Assembly (NCBI GenBank): GCA_011799875.1
Contig: JAAAXO010000129.1
Location: 2,271 to 66,270 of the forward strand
DNA: 64,000 bases
Source: Thinopyrum elongatum
Taxonomy: Eukaryota; Streptophyta; Magnoliopsida; Poales; Poaceae
Direction of reading: 5' to 3'
Positions 1-13,080 of the stretch are shown here, one piece after another. The notes beneath the pieces were generated by a model. That model was not told the DNA's origin. It saw only the letters and a program-made list of their open reading frames with translations, and did not search any database. Every line of letters begins with the position of its first letter. Positions within the stretch are counted from its first letter, which is position 1. Position numbers and translations under genes: made by a program.

Positions 1-99
1 ACAATTCGACGGGTCTGTGGCCCAAAACACTAATTCCAAGCTATTGTTTTGCCAAAAAAAAACTAGTCGCTCGGTTCGGTCGTTTAAGTAGGATTATGA

Positions 100-645
100 C
101 AGGTGGGACCCGCTTTTGTCGAGAGGCGGCATGTTCATCCGTCCGAAACCGTTAGACGGCGTCAGAAGCCGTGCGCGGGCCGTTTCGAGCCGCTACAGTC
201 AAACCCCCCGAATCGGTACAGGCCCACCCCCAGCCCTCATTCTCCCGCTCGAATTCTCCCTCTCTGCTCCCACTCATTCGCCGCTGCCGCCCCCTCCCAT
301 ATCTCCGACGCCGCCGCATCGCCATGTGGTCCTGGACTGATGACGGCAACAACAAGAATTCTTACAAGTACGCCAATCCGCTCAGGAAAAATCTCAAGGT
401 GAGTGTGCTAGAGATAGGGTTAGGGTTAGGGTTTGGATTTGGGGATTTATGTTGAGCTGATCTGAAGTTTTCTTCCGAAGTCTCTGGCTTTCCTTTGCAG
501 TGTAGACCCCTTGTACACGGAGACTCCGACTTCCAGGGGGCACTACAACTACGTCCTGTTTTGTGCCATGAACACGTGAAGACAGCAGAGAGGCATGTTG
601 TCTCGAGGGCATCTTACTGGCAGGAGGTTTCTTGTGTGTGAGAAG
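100..645 (+). pseudogene. GRF-type zinc-finger gene, 5' fragment, copy A1 (disrupted)
   Basis: Exon 1 starts at the ATG at 324 and ends at 398 before GTGAG. Exon 2 lies at about 506-645, ends before GTAGT, and is 7 bases shorter than its 147-base counterpart at 19136-19282. Several single-base losses break the frame in exon 2, and the end of exon 1 is rewritten. Upstream, 100-323 is a CT-rich stretch that looks like promoter and 5' leader. The domain (Cys...His...GRRFLxC) is readable only by comparison with the A' copy. Whether the breaks are genuine mutations or sequencing errors cannot be told from the sequence; they are mostly indels, which favours error. Confidence 0.55.
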
Positions 646-3400
646 GTAGTGCCAAACTTGTGCTAATGGATGTTGTGGACTAATTATTTGATCATCTATT
701 AAGTCATTACTCAAGGGTGTGCCTTTATAGATGGTGAAAAATGGCTGGTAGATGCTAGACCTTTGGTATTTCTGGCACTTATCTCCTTAGTTGCTCCAAA
801 TTGTTGGCATCTCCAACGACGTCGTTGTGACCTCCATAGTAAATGATCTTGGTGCACTCACATTCGTGAGGAAATAGCACAAAAGCTTTATGGCACATCA
901 GACCCTATTCTGGTGGTAAGAAATGCTAATAGACGAGTCAACCTTAGGTATAGGGGAGGCCTGAACAGTGACATTTCGTGATTTATCAGCTGTGACATGG
1001 TCCCCTATGATGGAAAAACTCCATTAAGATCTGATCCATTGGTAATGATTGAACCACAAATAGCTGGCAAGCCAACATATATTGCAAACAGTTGTGCTCC
1101 TGGATTTAGCTTGAGGTATGCCCATCTTAGATTTCGGCCATAGTGGGTGCCCTAGCATCCCACCCTAACCATGGGCACATGTGGAAGCTGGATATTGGAG
1201 ACTTGCATCAACTGTAAATTACTGATTAACAAATACAAAAGGTTAGGATGTATTCCAAGGAAGTTCTCGAGATTGTACAGCATTATCAGCAGTCACTAAT
1301 CATAGAAGTTTTAAATTGTACATTATGAAAACTGAAAAAAACTATTTCAAGCTTGAATGATCCCAAACTCCTGATATAGGACACATATTTTCTTAAAACA
1401 CAGAGCGTGAAGAAGGAAACATGCGCATAGTGGAGATACAATTGAAAATTATAAGACATGAAAGCTATCCCAATGCCAAACTAAATTCATCACAGCAGGA
1501 AAGGCACAACTAGTTTAAAGTTATATCATCCGATTAAATTTGGCAAGTTACAGTAACAAGTGGTATGCCGAGTTATAAAGGGTTTACTGTGGTCATTAAA
1601 CAAAAGTTCACTCCATCCACTCATTAAGAATAGTGTGTAACACATAGAGAATAGAGAGATCATACTCGAAGCAATCAGCAACATCATTGGCCTATACATA
1701 TTAGTTCAAAATGATCATATGAATTGTAACACCAACATGATACTCATATACCTACAATATCCGAAATCCAAAAAGACTTAATTACCATATTAAATATTCA
1801 AACGAAAAATAAATCAAAGAAGAATTCCTTAGGGGAGGATTTAACCATTTCTCACGTTTTACTTCGTAGTTCAATCTGACCCAACGTGGAAGTTTCAAAT
1901 GGGTTAATTGATCCAATCTTGCCAAAAGGGTTTGGAAAGGAGTCGCACTCGGCATCACGAAGATGAAGAAAGCTTGAGGACGAGCAGTACTATTTTCACT
2001 TTGAAAACAACGATAGTACCAGTAGTAATGAGGTTTTCATTCACGTTACGCGACTAACTTGTGAAAAAATTAACCTTCATTCTCCCCTTTTAGTTGATCG
2101 AAAGTTCTATTTTAGGGTCCCAAAATGAGAACACCACTTTCACGACATGTAGAAATCCACTTTAGGGTCCCCAAACGGAAGTAATACATATAAAAAGTGG
2201 TAAATGGCATCTTCATTGCTTACTTTGGTTGTGTTTAAATGAATGTTCATTAGACAAATTGCCATATGTTTTCCTATTAAGTCATTACTCAAGGGTCTGC
2301 CTTTATCAGATGGCGAAAATGGCCCGGTCGATGCTAGAACACTGGCATTCTTGCACATGTCTCCCTTCTTCGCTCAAATTTTTTGGCAGTCCAACGACGT
2401 CGTTGTTGACCTACATAGTAAATGATCTTCGTGCACTCACACATTGTGGGAGTAGCACCAGTGCCCTCCAACATCAGACCCCTGCCTGGAGGGTACTATG
2501 AGAACTATGAGTCATCCTTAGGTACAGGAGGAGGCCAAAATAGTGACACTTAGTAATTCATCAGTTGTGACACGGTCCCCTATGATGGCAAAACGTGTTA
2601 ATATTTGATGCATTGGCAATGACGAACCAACAACAGCTGGCATGCCAACATTATTTGCAACAAGTGTGCTCCCTGATTTAGCTTGCGGTCTGCCCACCTT
2701 CCCTGTTTCAACCATAGAAGGGTGTCCTAGCATCCCCACCCTAACCATGCAGCACTTGTGGAGGTTGGAAATTGCTAGATTTCACATCAGCTGTACTCAT
2801 AACAAAATACATAAAAGGTTAGGAAGTCTTCCAAGCAAGTTCTCGAGATATGTAAATGCATTAACAGTAGTCACTAAGCATAGAAATTTATTAATATGTA
2901 CATTTTGAGAACAAAAACTACTATGTTCAAGCTTGTAATGATCCCAAACTCAGAATAAGGACACAGGTTTACATAAAACACAGAACGTGAAGAATGAAAC
3001 ATGCGCAAAGCAGAGATAAAATGAAAATTAGAACACAGGAAAGCTATCCCAATGCTAAATAAGTTCATCACAGTCCTCCCAAAGCACAACCAGTTTGAAG
3101 TTATATCATCCGAATTAAATTGGCAACTCATAGTAACAAGAGGTATCCCGTTTTCCAACAGGGTTTACTGTGGTCATTCAAACGAAATTTCACTCCATCC
3201 TTTATTAAGCATAGTGTGTAACAATGGAGAATAGAGATCACACTCGAAGCAATCCAGCAACAATCATTGGCTTACACATATTTAGTTCAAAAGATTCATA
3301 TGAACCACCTATTGTAATACCAAAATGATTACCCATATAACCTGCAATATCACAAATCCAAACACAGACTTCAACTATTTTAAATATCTATCTATTTATT

Positions 3401-4193
3401 GTAAAAAGTGCTTTAAGGGCTAACCAGAAAAAAAAGATAAATAAGTTAGAAATTTCCGTTAAAATTCAGACACATCTGGCCATTTATTTGATAGACTCAA
3501 AAATCTATAGCCGTCACCTTTGCCATTACGTATCCTACCATAGGTAATTTTTGTTTGTATAAAACCCGTTCCTAAACACTAGCTAGGTTACCATAAAAAG
3601 CACAAGCTAGGTTTACATCCATCAAATCAATTTCTCTTATTTTTCCTCTCACGCTGACCCTCTCTGCAGACGCAGCAATTCAGATCACTCACCTTACTAT
3701 GACGTACTCTCCTCTCCAGCCATCCTCCTCATCTCACTCTCTCCCCCTCCTCTAGCCACCAAGGCACCAACACAGACGACGATGCCGCCAGCAACGGTGA
3801 TGATTTTGTTGGTGGGATTCTACCTCCGTGCCTCACCGAACGCACATGCATGCATCCAGCGAACTGAACATCCGGAAGAAGAGCAGCAAGCCATGCATGG
3901 AGCAGGGCTCAAATTATTCCTTTCAAAGCAGACCATGACACCCTGTATGGCAGGCCATGTTTGACCGGAGCCTTTTTTTGCAGATGATGTACCAAGGTCT
4001 GCCTCGGTGCCATTGGCCGCCGGCGTCCACCAGTGCTGAGTATGCAAGGTTTCAATCTGCTCCACATGATGGCGTGCAAGATCTAGACTTTCCAACCAAA
4101 AACAATGGCCCCGCAATCCCTTCCTTCCAGCTTCCCCTCTGTCTCATTAACCATCCTTCCTTACGATTTAATGAGGGCAAGTTACGTATTATT
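3401..4193. other. Non-repeat segment interrupting unit 2, with a short unassigned ORF
   Basis: This stretch does not match the tandem unit. It contains an AT-rich part, a CT-rich part (3640-3760) and a 60-codon frame at 3782-3964 on the plus strand with a hydrophobic N-terminus. The A' equivalent (22041-22864) has a longer frame of 95 codons, so the frame here is cut by an indel. I do not recognise a family. Confidence 0.4.
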
Positions 4194-5690
4194 ATATTTT
4201 TTGAATAAAAAGGTAGATAGATCTCTACCATGCATTCAAAACGGGTCTGGGACCCGGATGACAATGAGTCATTACATGAAGGTGTGTGAACGCCGCACGG
4301 ATCAGCAGCAGGCCACCACCAGACCTTTAAGGGAATACAAAGGGGGAGGGAGGCAGAAGGAGGTTTGAATCAAGCTAGCTAGTTAGAAGTACATTGCCCA
4401 GGTGAGCATAATGGTTCTCTGTGACTCTTTGGAGCCCGGATTGACCACAACTTCAGAATTCTTGAATCTCTGAAGAATCTCGCTCTGTCCAAGTTCACCG
4501 TGGAGAAACCTGTGCATTCTGGCGTTCCACATGGCGGCCACGCAGGCTGCGAATAGAACGTGCCACAATTTCCAAATCTTCCCGCTGCTGGACGGATAGC
4601 AGGAAGTCAGTGGGACTGAGGAGGCACGGCTTTTTCATACAAGTCGAGTCTGCTCCATGTAGCATTCAGCCACGCCCTGCACCTGAGGAGGATATGATCC
4701 ATGGTTTCTGTTGCTGGGATCTGTCGCATCCGTTGTATGAGATTAGTCCAGTCCACTGTTTTTCATCATGTTATCTCGTGTATTATGCTGTCTCTCAAGG
4801 CAGCCAGAGGAAAATTCTGTGTTTGTGGCGGATGATTTGTCCCATATCAGTGGTGCCAGCGGGCAGGTTCGTCCCCTAAAAGTGAGGAGTTTTAGAAGCA
4901 CGCCGTAGAGAGATTTTGCCCTCTGTTATTGGCACCCTGGCGTCTGATGCATCTGTCTGCAGAGTGATACTGGTCAGAAGTACTTGTAGGCATTCCAGCT
5001 CTTGGGTTGCACGAGCAGAGAGTAAGGTTTGGTTGTAGCTGAAATGCTGAATAACCCACTGGCCATCTCGAAAGCGATGCTACCGTGCAGAACGCGGCTG
5101 TGGAGAAGGTGAACAGGGTTGAGAAGGCACACTGTAGTCGGCCGCAGGCAAGCCACAGATCGTACCAGAATGATATAGTGTGCCCGCTGCCGAGGGTACA
5201 TTTAGTTGCTTCCATGACCAACCGCAAGAGGGACCGTAGCTGTCTGGAAATGGCAGTATCCCGCAGCGAGTAGACCAGCGGAGATCCTGTTTGTCATACT
5301 TATTGAGAAACCATTTGTAGCATGGGATTTCACTGCTGCCCAAAACCTTACCAGAACTTGCACATCATAGCCATATTGTGCGATGAAGATCCTTAATTCC
5401 CAAGCCGCCTTATACTTGGGTAGGATGACCTGGTCCCACTCCCACGCCATCAGACACTTGCCTCCGTTCGCTTGTTCTTTCCTTGCCATAGGATCCCCGT
5501 AAAATCTGTTCCAGCTTGGAAGAGACTGCCTGGGCCAAAAGAAGCATCCCATAAAGTAGCTGGGGATTGCGGCAAGTACGGCGTTGATCATGGTTACTCA
5601 ACCACCCAAGAGAGGAAGGTGGCTAACAACCAGACAACGTTATCCACTTTACGTATTATTTGTCTAACATACTTGTGCAGGTCTTGAAAG
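4194..5690 (-). mobile_element. L1-type LINE 3' fragment, copy A1 (frame-broken)
   Basis: This is the counterpart of the LINE at 22865-24390. Scattered pieces of the post-RT region and zinc-binding RT-associated domain are visible in several minus-strand frames (for example 5202-5591 and 4383-4568), but single-base indels break every long frame that is open in the A' copy. An AT-rich tail near 4190-4205 corresponds to the 3' end of the element on the minus strand. Confidence 0.7.
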
Positions 5691-5939
5691 GATTATAGTC
5701 GAGCAAGTGTTTTGTCAGAGCTGTTGTGGCCCTTAGCCTGTCCATGCAAGCATCTATAGCTTCCTACATGGTGGGTGAGGAAAACATCTAAGAGCTGCAC
5801 TTTTTGTGAGACATCCATGTCGCTCTGCTGCACGAGGCTGCTCTACGGTATGCACATCAGGTTATTCAGGTTTCAAATTCACTCATGCATGTATCCATAC
5901 ATGGAGGAGACGAAGGTCTATTACATGATGGATGACCTG

Positions 5940-5971
5940 CCTTGCTGTATGTGTGTGTGTGGTGTGTGTGT
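5940..5971. repeat. (GT)n microsatellite, interrupted
   Basis: A run of TG dinucleotides interrupted by one GG. The A' copy (24650-24672) has an uninterrupted run, as expected for a length-variable microsatellite. Confidence 0.85.
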
Positions 5972-6110
5972 ACAAGCTTGCTATGGAAGGGAACGGATGC
6001 TACCAATGGAGGCCATTGGTTAGTGAACTGGGACACAGTCTGTTGGCTAATTAACGTAGGAGGCTTATAATATTCATCTGAATTAGAGATACGTGCTGCT
6101 CTAAAAGTTA

Positions 6111-6306
6111 CTCCCTCCGTTCCTAAATATAAGTATTTTTAGAGATTTAATATGAACTACATACTGATGTATATAGACATAATTTAGAGTGTATATTCAT
6201 CATTTTGCTCCGTATGTAGTTCAAATTGGATCTCTAAAAGACTTATCATCCGTATGTAGTTCATATTAAAATCTCTAAAAAGACTTATATTTAGGAACGG
6301 AGGGAG
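6111..6306. mobile_element. Stowaway-type MITE, copy A1
   Basis: The element begins CTCCCTCCGTTCCTAAATAT and ends with the inverted counterpart ATATTTAGGAACGGAGGGAG. TA dinucleotides flank it at 6109-6110 and 6307-6308, the target duplication of Tc1/mariner elements. It has no coding capacity. An internal inverted repeat around TTAGAGAT and CCGTATGTAGTTC makes most of it foldable. Confidence 0.9.
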
Positions 6307-9300
6307 TAGATGACTTTGTCTGAATGTACAGATTTAACGTGGTCGTGGAAGGATATCTTAGGGTATTTCAGTGTTGTGGCTTATGTCTCGAGTAAGGCCA
6401 TGGTAATGGACATATGTAATGGCATGCCTCAAAAATTGTTTTGAAACATGTTTGTGACTGCAGGTTGATTCTCTGTTCAAAACCAGTTTTTTTTTCTCCC
6501 ATGAAAACAAAGGAAAATGACATTGTTCATTTTCGGCAGCATGTTCCTGTCTGGGCATCAACACTATGCAGCAGTTGAGCTAAATGGTTGAGACAGCGAG
6601 ATCTTCTTGATGTTTCATTTTATTATATTGAGAGAGTACATATATTTTAAACTTATTTGGTTGTGTTCAAATGAATGTTCATTAGACAAATTGCCATCTG
6701 TTTTCTCCATTAAGCCATTACTCAAGGGTGTGCCTTTATCAGACAGGGAAAATGGCCCGGGTAGATGCTAGACCACTGGCATGCTAGCACTTACGTCCTT
6801 AGGTTGCTGAAAATTGTTGGCATCTCAACGACGTGTTTTTTACCTCCATATTAAATGATCTTGGTGTACTCGCATTCGTGGAAGTAGCACCAATGCCTAC
6901 TGGCGCATCAGACCCCTGTCCTGGAGGTAATATGTTAACAGAGAGTCATCCTTAGGTACAAAAGAGGCCTGCATAGTGACATTTGGTAATTTATCAGCCA
7001 TGACACGGTCCCCTTATGATGGCAAAACTGCGTTAAGATTTGATGCATTGGTAACGACTGAACCACAACAGCTAGCATGCCAACATTGTTTGCAACTGGT
7101 GTGCTCCCAGATTTAGCTCAAGGCCAGCCATCTTCAATATTTTAGCCATCGAAGGGGTGTCTAGAACCCCACCTAACCATGATGCACTTGTGGAGGCCGG
7201 AAATTGGTAGACTTCGCATCGCCTGCTAAATTAAAGATAACATATACACAAATGGCTTCCAAGGAAATTCTCGAGAGATGTATATGCATTACTAGTAGTC
7301 ACTAAGCATACAACTCTGTCAATTGTGCATTACAAAAACTAAGAAAACTAATTTTCACGCTTGTAATGATCCCAAACTCCTGATATAAGGACATAATTCT
7401 GCTTAAAACAAAGAGCTTGAAGAAGGAAACATGCACATAGCAGAGATACAATGAAAATTAGAAGACATCAAAGCTATCCCAATGCCAAACTAAAATTCAG
7501 CAAAGTCCTTGCAAGGACAATCAGTTTAATATTACCTTAGATTTTAAATTGGGAAGTTACAATAACAAAGAGGTATGCTGTTATAACAAGGTTTACTATG
7601 GTTATTCAAACGAAACTTCACACAATCCATTCGGTAAGCATAGTGTGTAACACATAGAGAATAGAGATCATACTTCAAGCAATCCAACAACAATCATTTG
7701 CGTATACATATTTAGTTCAAGATACCTGTAATATCACAAATCCAAACATATGAACGCCCTATTGTAACAACAACATGATTAAACATATACTTGCAATATC
7801 ACAAATCCTAACAAGACTTAATTACCATATTAAATATTTAAATAAAAAATAAATCAAGAGGATTATTTGTCGTGTTTTACTTATAGTTCAATCTGACCTA
7901 TGTGGAAGGTTCCAATGGGTTAATGGATCTAATCTTTCGAAAAGGGTTCGGAAAGGAGTCGCACATGGCATCATTGCAGAAAGATAGAGGACGAGTAGTA
8001 CTATTTTTTCTTTGAAAACAATGACAAGTACTAGTAGTGTATCACGTTTTCATTCTGTGTAGTGTAGACTAACTGAGTATAAAAATGCACCTTCATTCTC
8101 CTTCTAATTGATCGAATGTTCTGTTTTATGGTCCGAAAATGAGAATACCACTTTCACGACATGAAGAAATCCATTTTAGGGTCCCAAACAGAAGTACAGA
8201 TAAAAAGTGGTAATGACATCTTTAAAACTTACTTTGGTTGTGTTCAAATGAATGTTCATTAGACAAATTGACTGTTTTTCTATATAGTCATTACTCGAGG
8301 GTGTGCTTTTCAGACAGGGAAAATGGCCCTGTAGATGATAGAGCACTGGCCTTGCTTCCACTTACGTCCTTAGTTTGCTCAAAATTGTTGGCATCTCCAA
8401 CAACGTTGTTTTTTATCCATATAAATGATCTTGGTGCACTGAATCGTTGGAAGTAGCACCAATGCCTTTTGGCACATCAGACCCATGTCCTAGAGGTAGT
8501 ATGTAATAGATGAGTCATCCTTAGGTACAAAGGAGTCCTGAATAGTGATCAAAATTTTGTGTTAATATTTGATGCATTGGCAACGAACTAAACCAACAAC
8601 AACTGGCATGCCAGTATTATTTGCAACGATATGCTCCCCGATTTAGCTTGAGGTGTGCCATCTTCACTATTTCGGCCATGGAAGGGAATCCTAGCACCCC
8701 ACCCTAACCATGTTGCACTTGTTGTGGAAAATTGGTAGACTTTGGATCAGCTGTTAAATTACTGATAACAAATACACAAAATGTTAGGAGTCTTCCAAGG
8801 GAAGTTCTCGAGATATGTACATGCATTACTAGTAGTTACTAAGCATAGAAATTTATAAATTGTACATTATGAAAAATAAAAGAAACTAATGTTCAAGCTT
8901 GTAATGATCACAAACTCCTGATATAAGGACACAATTTTACTTAAAAGACATAACTTGAAGAATAAAGCACAATATGGAGATAAAATGAAAATTAGAACAA
9001 AGGAATGCTATCGCAATGCCAAACTCCTACCAATGCACAACAAGTTTAAAGCTATATCATCCTATTTAAAGTTGGCAAGTCAGAGTCACAAGAGGTATGC
9101 CGAGTTATGTTTGGGTTTACTGTGGTCATTCAAACGAAAGTTCACTCAATCCATTCATTACGCCTATGACTCATAGAGGATATATATTATACTCGAAGCA
9201 ACGCGCAAATATCATTGGCTTATACGTATTTAGTTCAAAATGATCATATCAACCACCTATTGTAACAACAACATGATTACCCGTATAGCCTGCAATATCA

Positions 9301-11188
9301 CAAATCCAAACAAGACTTAATTACCATATTAAATATTCACATTAAAAGTAAATAAAGGGGAAATCCTTATAGGGGAGGATTTAATCATTTTTTCATGTTG
9401 TCTTCATATAGTTTAATTCTACGTACGTGGAAGTTCCAATGGGTTATTTGATCCAATCTTCCAAAAGTGTTTGGAACAGAGTAGCACTCAACATCATTGA
9501 AGAATGATTGATGACGAGGATTACTAATTTTCGCTTAGAAAGCAGTGATTAGTACCAGTAGTATATAAGTTTTCATTCATGTTATGCACAGACTAACTGG
9601 TGTGTAAAAAAGTCACCTTCATCTCCCCTTTTAATTGATCGAAATGTTCTGTTTTAGGGTGCCAAAATAAAACACCATTTCACAACATGAAGAAATCCAC
9701 TTTAGGGTTCGAAACGGAAGTACAGATAGAAAGTGGTAAATGACATCTTACAAAACTATATTGGTTGTGTTCAAATGAGTGTTCATTAGACAAATTGTGA
9801 TCGTTTCTATATTAAGTTTACTCAAGATGTGCCTTTATCAGATGGGGAAAATGGCCCGGTAGATGCTAGACCACTAGCATTGCTGGCACTTAGCTCCTTA
9901 GTTTTCTCAAAATTGTTGGCTTCTCCAACGATTGTTTTTACTCTCATACTAAATGCTCTTGGTGCACTCACATTCGTGGAAGTAGCACCAATGCCTTCTG
10001 GCACATTAGACCCCTGTCCTGGAGGTGATATGTTAACAAATGAGTCGTCCTTAGGTAGGAGTCTTGAATAGTGACATTAGGTAATTTATCAGCTGTGACA
10101 TGGTACCTTATGATGGCAAACTGTGTTATATTTGATGCATTCGCAACGACTAAACCACCAACAGCTGGGATGACCAACATTATTTGCAACCAGCGGGCTC
10201 CCCGACGATTTTGCAGCTTGAGGTATGCCCATCTTCACTACTTCAGCCATAAAAACATGTCCTAGCACCCCACCCTAACCATGCTGCATTTGTGGAGGCT
10301 GGAAATTGGTAGACTTCCCATCAGCTGCTAAATTATTGATAACAAATACACAAAAGGTTAGGAAGTCTTCCAAGGAAGTTCTCAAGATATATACATGCAT
10401 TACCAGTAGTCACTAAGCATTGAAATTTATAAATTGTATATTATGAACCCTAAAATAAAACTAATGTTAAAGCTTGTAATAATCATAAACACTTGATATA
10501 AGGACACAATTTTACGTAAGACACAGAACTTGAAGAATGAAACATGCACAATGCAGAGATAAAATGAAAATTAGAACACAAAAAAGCTATCGCAATGCCA
10601 AACTAAAATTCATCATAGTCCTCCCAAGGGACAACTAGTTTAAAGTTATATCATGCTATTTAAATGTGGCATGTCGGACTCGCAAGAGGTATGCCGAGTT
10701 ATAATCGGGTTTACTTTGGTCATTTAAACGAAAGTTCACTCTATTCATTCATTATGCATAGTGTGTAACTAATAGAGAATAGAGATCATACTCGAAGCAA
10801 TCCAGCAAATATCATTGGCTTTATTATCTATTTCAAAATGATCATATGATCTACCCATTGTAACAACAACATGATTACCCATATAACCTGCGATATCACA
10901 AATACAAACAAGACATAATTACCATATTAAATTTTTACATTAAAATAAATCAACTGGAATTCCTTATAGGGGAGGATTTAATCATTTGCCATTTTTTTCT
11001 TCCTAGTTTACTCCCACGTACGTGGATGTTCCAAATGGTTTAATTCACCCAATCTTTCAAAAAGTGTTTGGAAAGTAGTGAAACTCAGCATCATTGAAGA
11101 ATGATTGAGGACGAGGAGTACTAATTTTCTATTTGAAAATAATGATTACTACCGGTAGTATATCAAGTTTTCGTTCGTGTTATGCCAC

Positions 11189-11307
11189 TAGTAGAAAAAC
11201 GACCTAATGTTCACCTCATTAGTCCCGGTTCAATTACGGACCGGCACTAATGTGACCATTAGTGCCGGTTCCAACGGCTAGGCGGGCGGCACTCAATAGT
11301 CCCGGTA
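11189..11307 (+). mobile_element. CACTA transposon terminus, truncated copy
   Basis: It starts CACTAGTAGAAAAACGACC and carries the subterminal motifs TAGTCCCGGTT and TTAGTGCCGGTTCC, matching 29921-30038 essentially base for base. It inserts into unit 5 of the tandem array. After CCCGGT at 11307 the sequence changes abruptly to Gypsy integrase in antisense, so the element is cut here. Confidence 0.85.
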
Positions 11308-12057
11308 TCAACTCTTTTATAAACTTGATGGCTGTGCGTGAGTCTAGGTTCTTGATAGGCTTGGATTCAATCCACTTGGTGAACTTGTCGACTGCGACAA
11401 GTAATGAGTGAAGCCACTTCTCCCGGTTCTGAGTGGTCCAATCATGTCCAAACCCCACACAGCAAACGGCCAGACAAGTGGAATGGTCTTCAGGGCGGAT
11501 GCAGGTTTATGGGACATGTTTGTGTAGAACTGGCATCCCTCGCACTTCTGAACAATTTCCTTTGCAGCTTCATTGGCACGCGGCCTGTAAAATCCCGCTC
11601 GGTATGCTTTGGCCACAATTGTCCAAGAGGATGCATGATGACCACAGGTCCCCGAGTGAATCTCGTCCAGAATCAGTCGACCTTCTTCTGGGGAAATGCA
11701 TCGTTGGGCGACGCCGGTGACACTCTCTCTATAAAGCTGCCCATTGATTACTGTGAATGCTTTGGATCTGCGGACAATCTGTCTTGCTTCAACTTCATCT
11801 TCTTGAAGTTCCTTCCTGAGTATATATGCGATTTATGGCACTGTCCAGTCGAGGGTGATTACTAGGATCTCCATCACCAAGTCAACAACAGCAGGTATCT
11901 TGATTTCAGTAGGATCGCTAGGACTTTTCGCCTGGGGAGGCTCTTCAGTGGAAGGATCTTCCTGTACTAACGGGTAATGGAGGTGTTCTAAAAACACTTT
12001 GCTGGGGATGGGCTTCTGAGTGGAACCTATCTTTGCCAGATCGTCAGTTGCTTGATT
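11308..12057 (-). pseudogene. Gypsy/Tat integrase region, truncated and frameshifted (arm 1)
   Basis: Reading the minus strand, the region holds the zinc-binding H2C2 part (Cys-x2-Cys in KCEGCQFY, 11344-11616) and the first catalytic Asp in WGLDMIGPL. A frameshift then leads to AVDKFTKWIES in another frame (11308-11458). The second Asp and the Glu of the DDE core are absent because the element is cut at 11308; they are present in the copy at 62600-62760. The early part (11620-12057) is a degenerate linker with stops. No function is expected. Confidence 0.85.
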
Positions 12058-13080
12058 TTAGAGTCGGGGAATGTGGTGAAGCTCCAATCCCTCAAACTTT
12101 TTCTCTAATTTCCTCACTGCATTGAAGTATCCAGTCATGGCAGGGTTCCTGACGTCCCACTCCTTCATCACCTGATTGACCACCAAATCTGAGTCGCCGT
12201 AGACCATCAGGCGACGTACGCCGAGTGAGATGGCCATACGCAACCCATAGAGTAGTGCTTCATACTCAGCATCGTTATTGGAGGAACCAAAGTGAATCTG
12301 GTGGACATAACTGAATTTATCACCTCTTGGGGACACCAGGACCACTCCGGCACCAGAACCATTCAACATCTTAGACCCATCAAAGAACATAGTCCAGTGT
12401 TCCGAGTGAACTTGAGTCGGCTGTTGCTGTTCAATCCACTCGGCCAAGAAATCTGCGAACGCTTGAGATTTGATCGCCTTCTTCGCTTCAAACTTGATAT
12501 CCAAAGGGAGAAGTTCAATTGCCCACTTAGCCACTCGACCAGTTGCATCTCGATTTTTCATGATCTCAGACAATGGAGCATCACTGACGACTGAAACCGA
12601 GTGGTCTTGGAAATAATGTGCAACTTTCTTCGCAGTCAAGTAAATTCCATAAACAAGCTTGTGGTAATGTGGATACCTCTGCTTGGATGGAGTCAAGACT
12701 TCAGAGATATAGTACAATGGACATTGTACTTTATAGGCTTTGCCTTCTTCTTCTCGCTCCACTGTGAGCACTGTGCTAACAACATGACCAGTGGCTGCAA
12801 TGTATAAGAGTAGAGGCTCTTTGCTGTTCGGAGCAGCAAGCACCGGCTGGGTGGAGAGCAGGGCTTTGAGTTCCACAAACGCTGCTTCAGCTTTGGGAGT
12901 CCACTCGAACATGTCAGACTTTTTCATCAGTCGGTAAAGGGGCAGTGCCTTTTCACCGAGACGAGAAATGAACCGACTCAGTGCAGCGAGACAACCTGTG
13001 AGCTTCTGGACATCATGCACACGCACAGGGAGTTTCATTCGGAGAATTGCACCGATCTTCTCGGGATTGGCATCTATCCC
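12058..13080 (-). pseudogene. Gypsy RNase H plus second (archaeal-type) RNase H (arm 1)
   Basis: A 326-codon open frame (12058-13038, minus) carries the RT-associated RNase H (FEWTPKAEAAF onward) in roughly residues 45-150. A second RNase H follows from about residue 215, with FFDGS, NDAEYEAL and YGDSDLV carrying acidic catalytic positions. Two RNase H domains in tandem are the mark of the Tat/Retand Gypsy lineage. A TAA follows HHIPRL; the last motif (NQATDDLAKIG) lies just beyond it, so the second domain is cut short. The same stop is present in the other arm. This frame is intact here but has an extra base in the other copy. Confidence 0.9.

Larger units (their letters stand above)
646..11188. 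repeat. Tandem array of ~1.55 kb units, copy A1
   Basis: Five units can be followed by the recurring motif AAGTCATTACTCAAGG or a close variant near 702, 2279, 6712, 8286 and 9813. Approximate units are 646-2224, 2225-3400 (truncated), 6640-8225, 8226-9762 and 9763-11188 (cut by the CACTA end). Spacing is about 1.53-1.58 kb except between units 2 and 3, where 3.2 kb of other sequence intervenes. Units share landmarks in the same order: an opening TTGGTTGTGTTCAAATGAATG (absent from unit 1), a middle block around CCACCCTAACCATG, and a late block with TTTAGGGTCCCAAA. Many single-base indels separate this copy from the array at 19283-29920. Confidence 0.8.

Noticed and set aside
4105..4368. 87-codon plus-strand frame and neighbours over the LINE 3' end
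   Set aside because: They overlap LINE 3' sequence in antisense and are not preserved in the A' copy.
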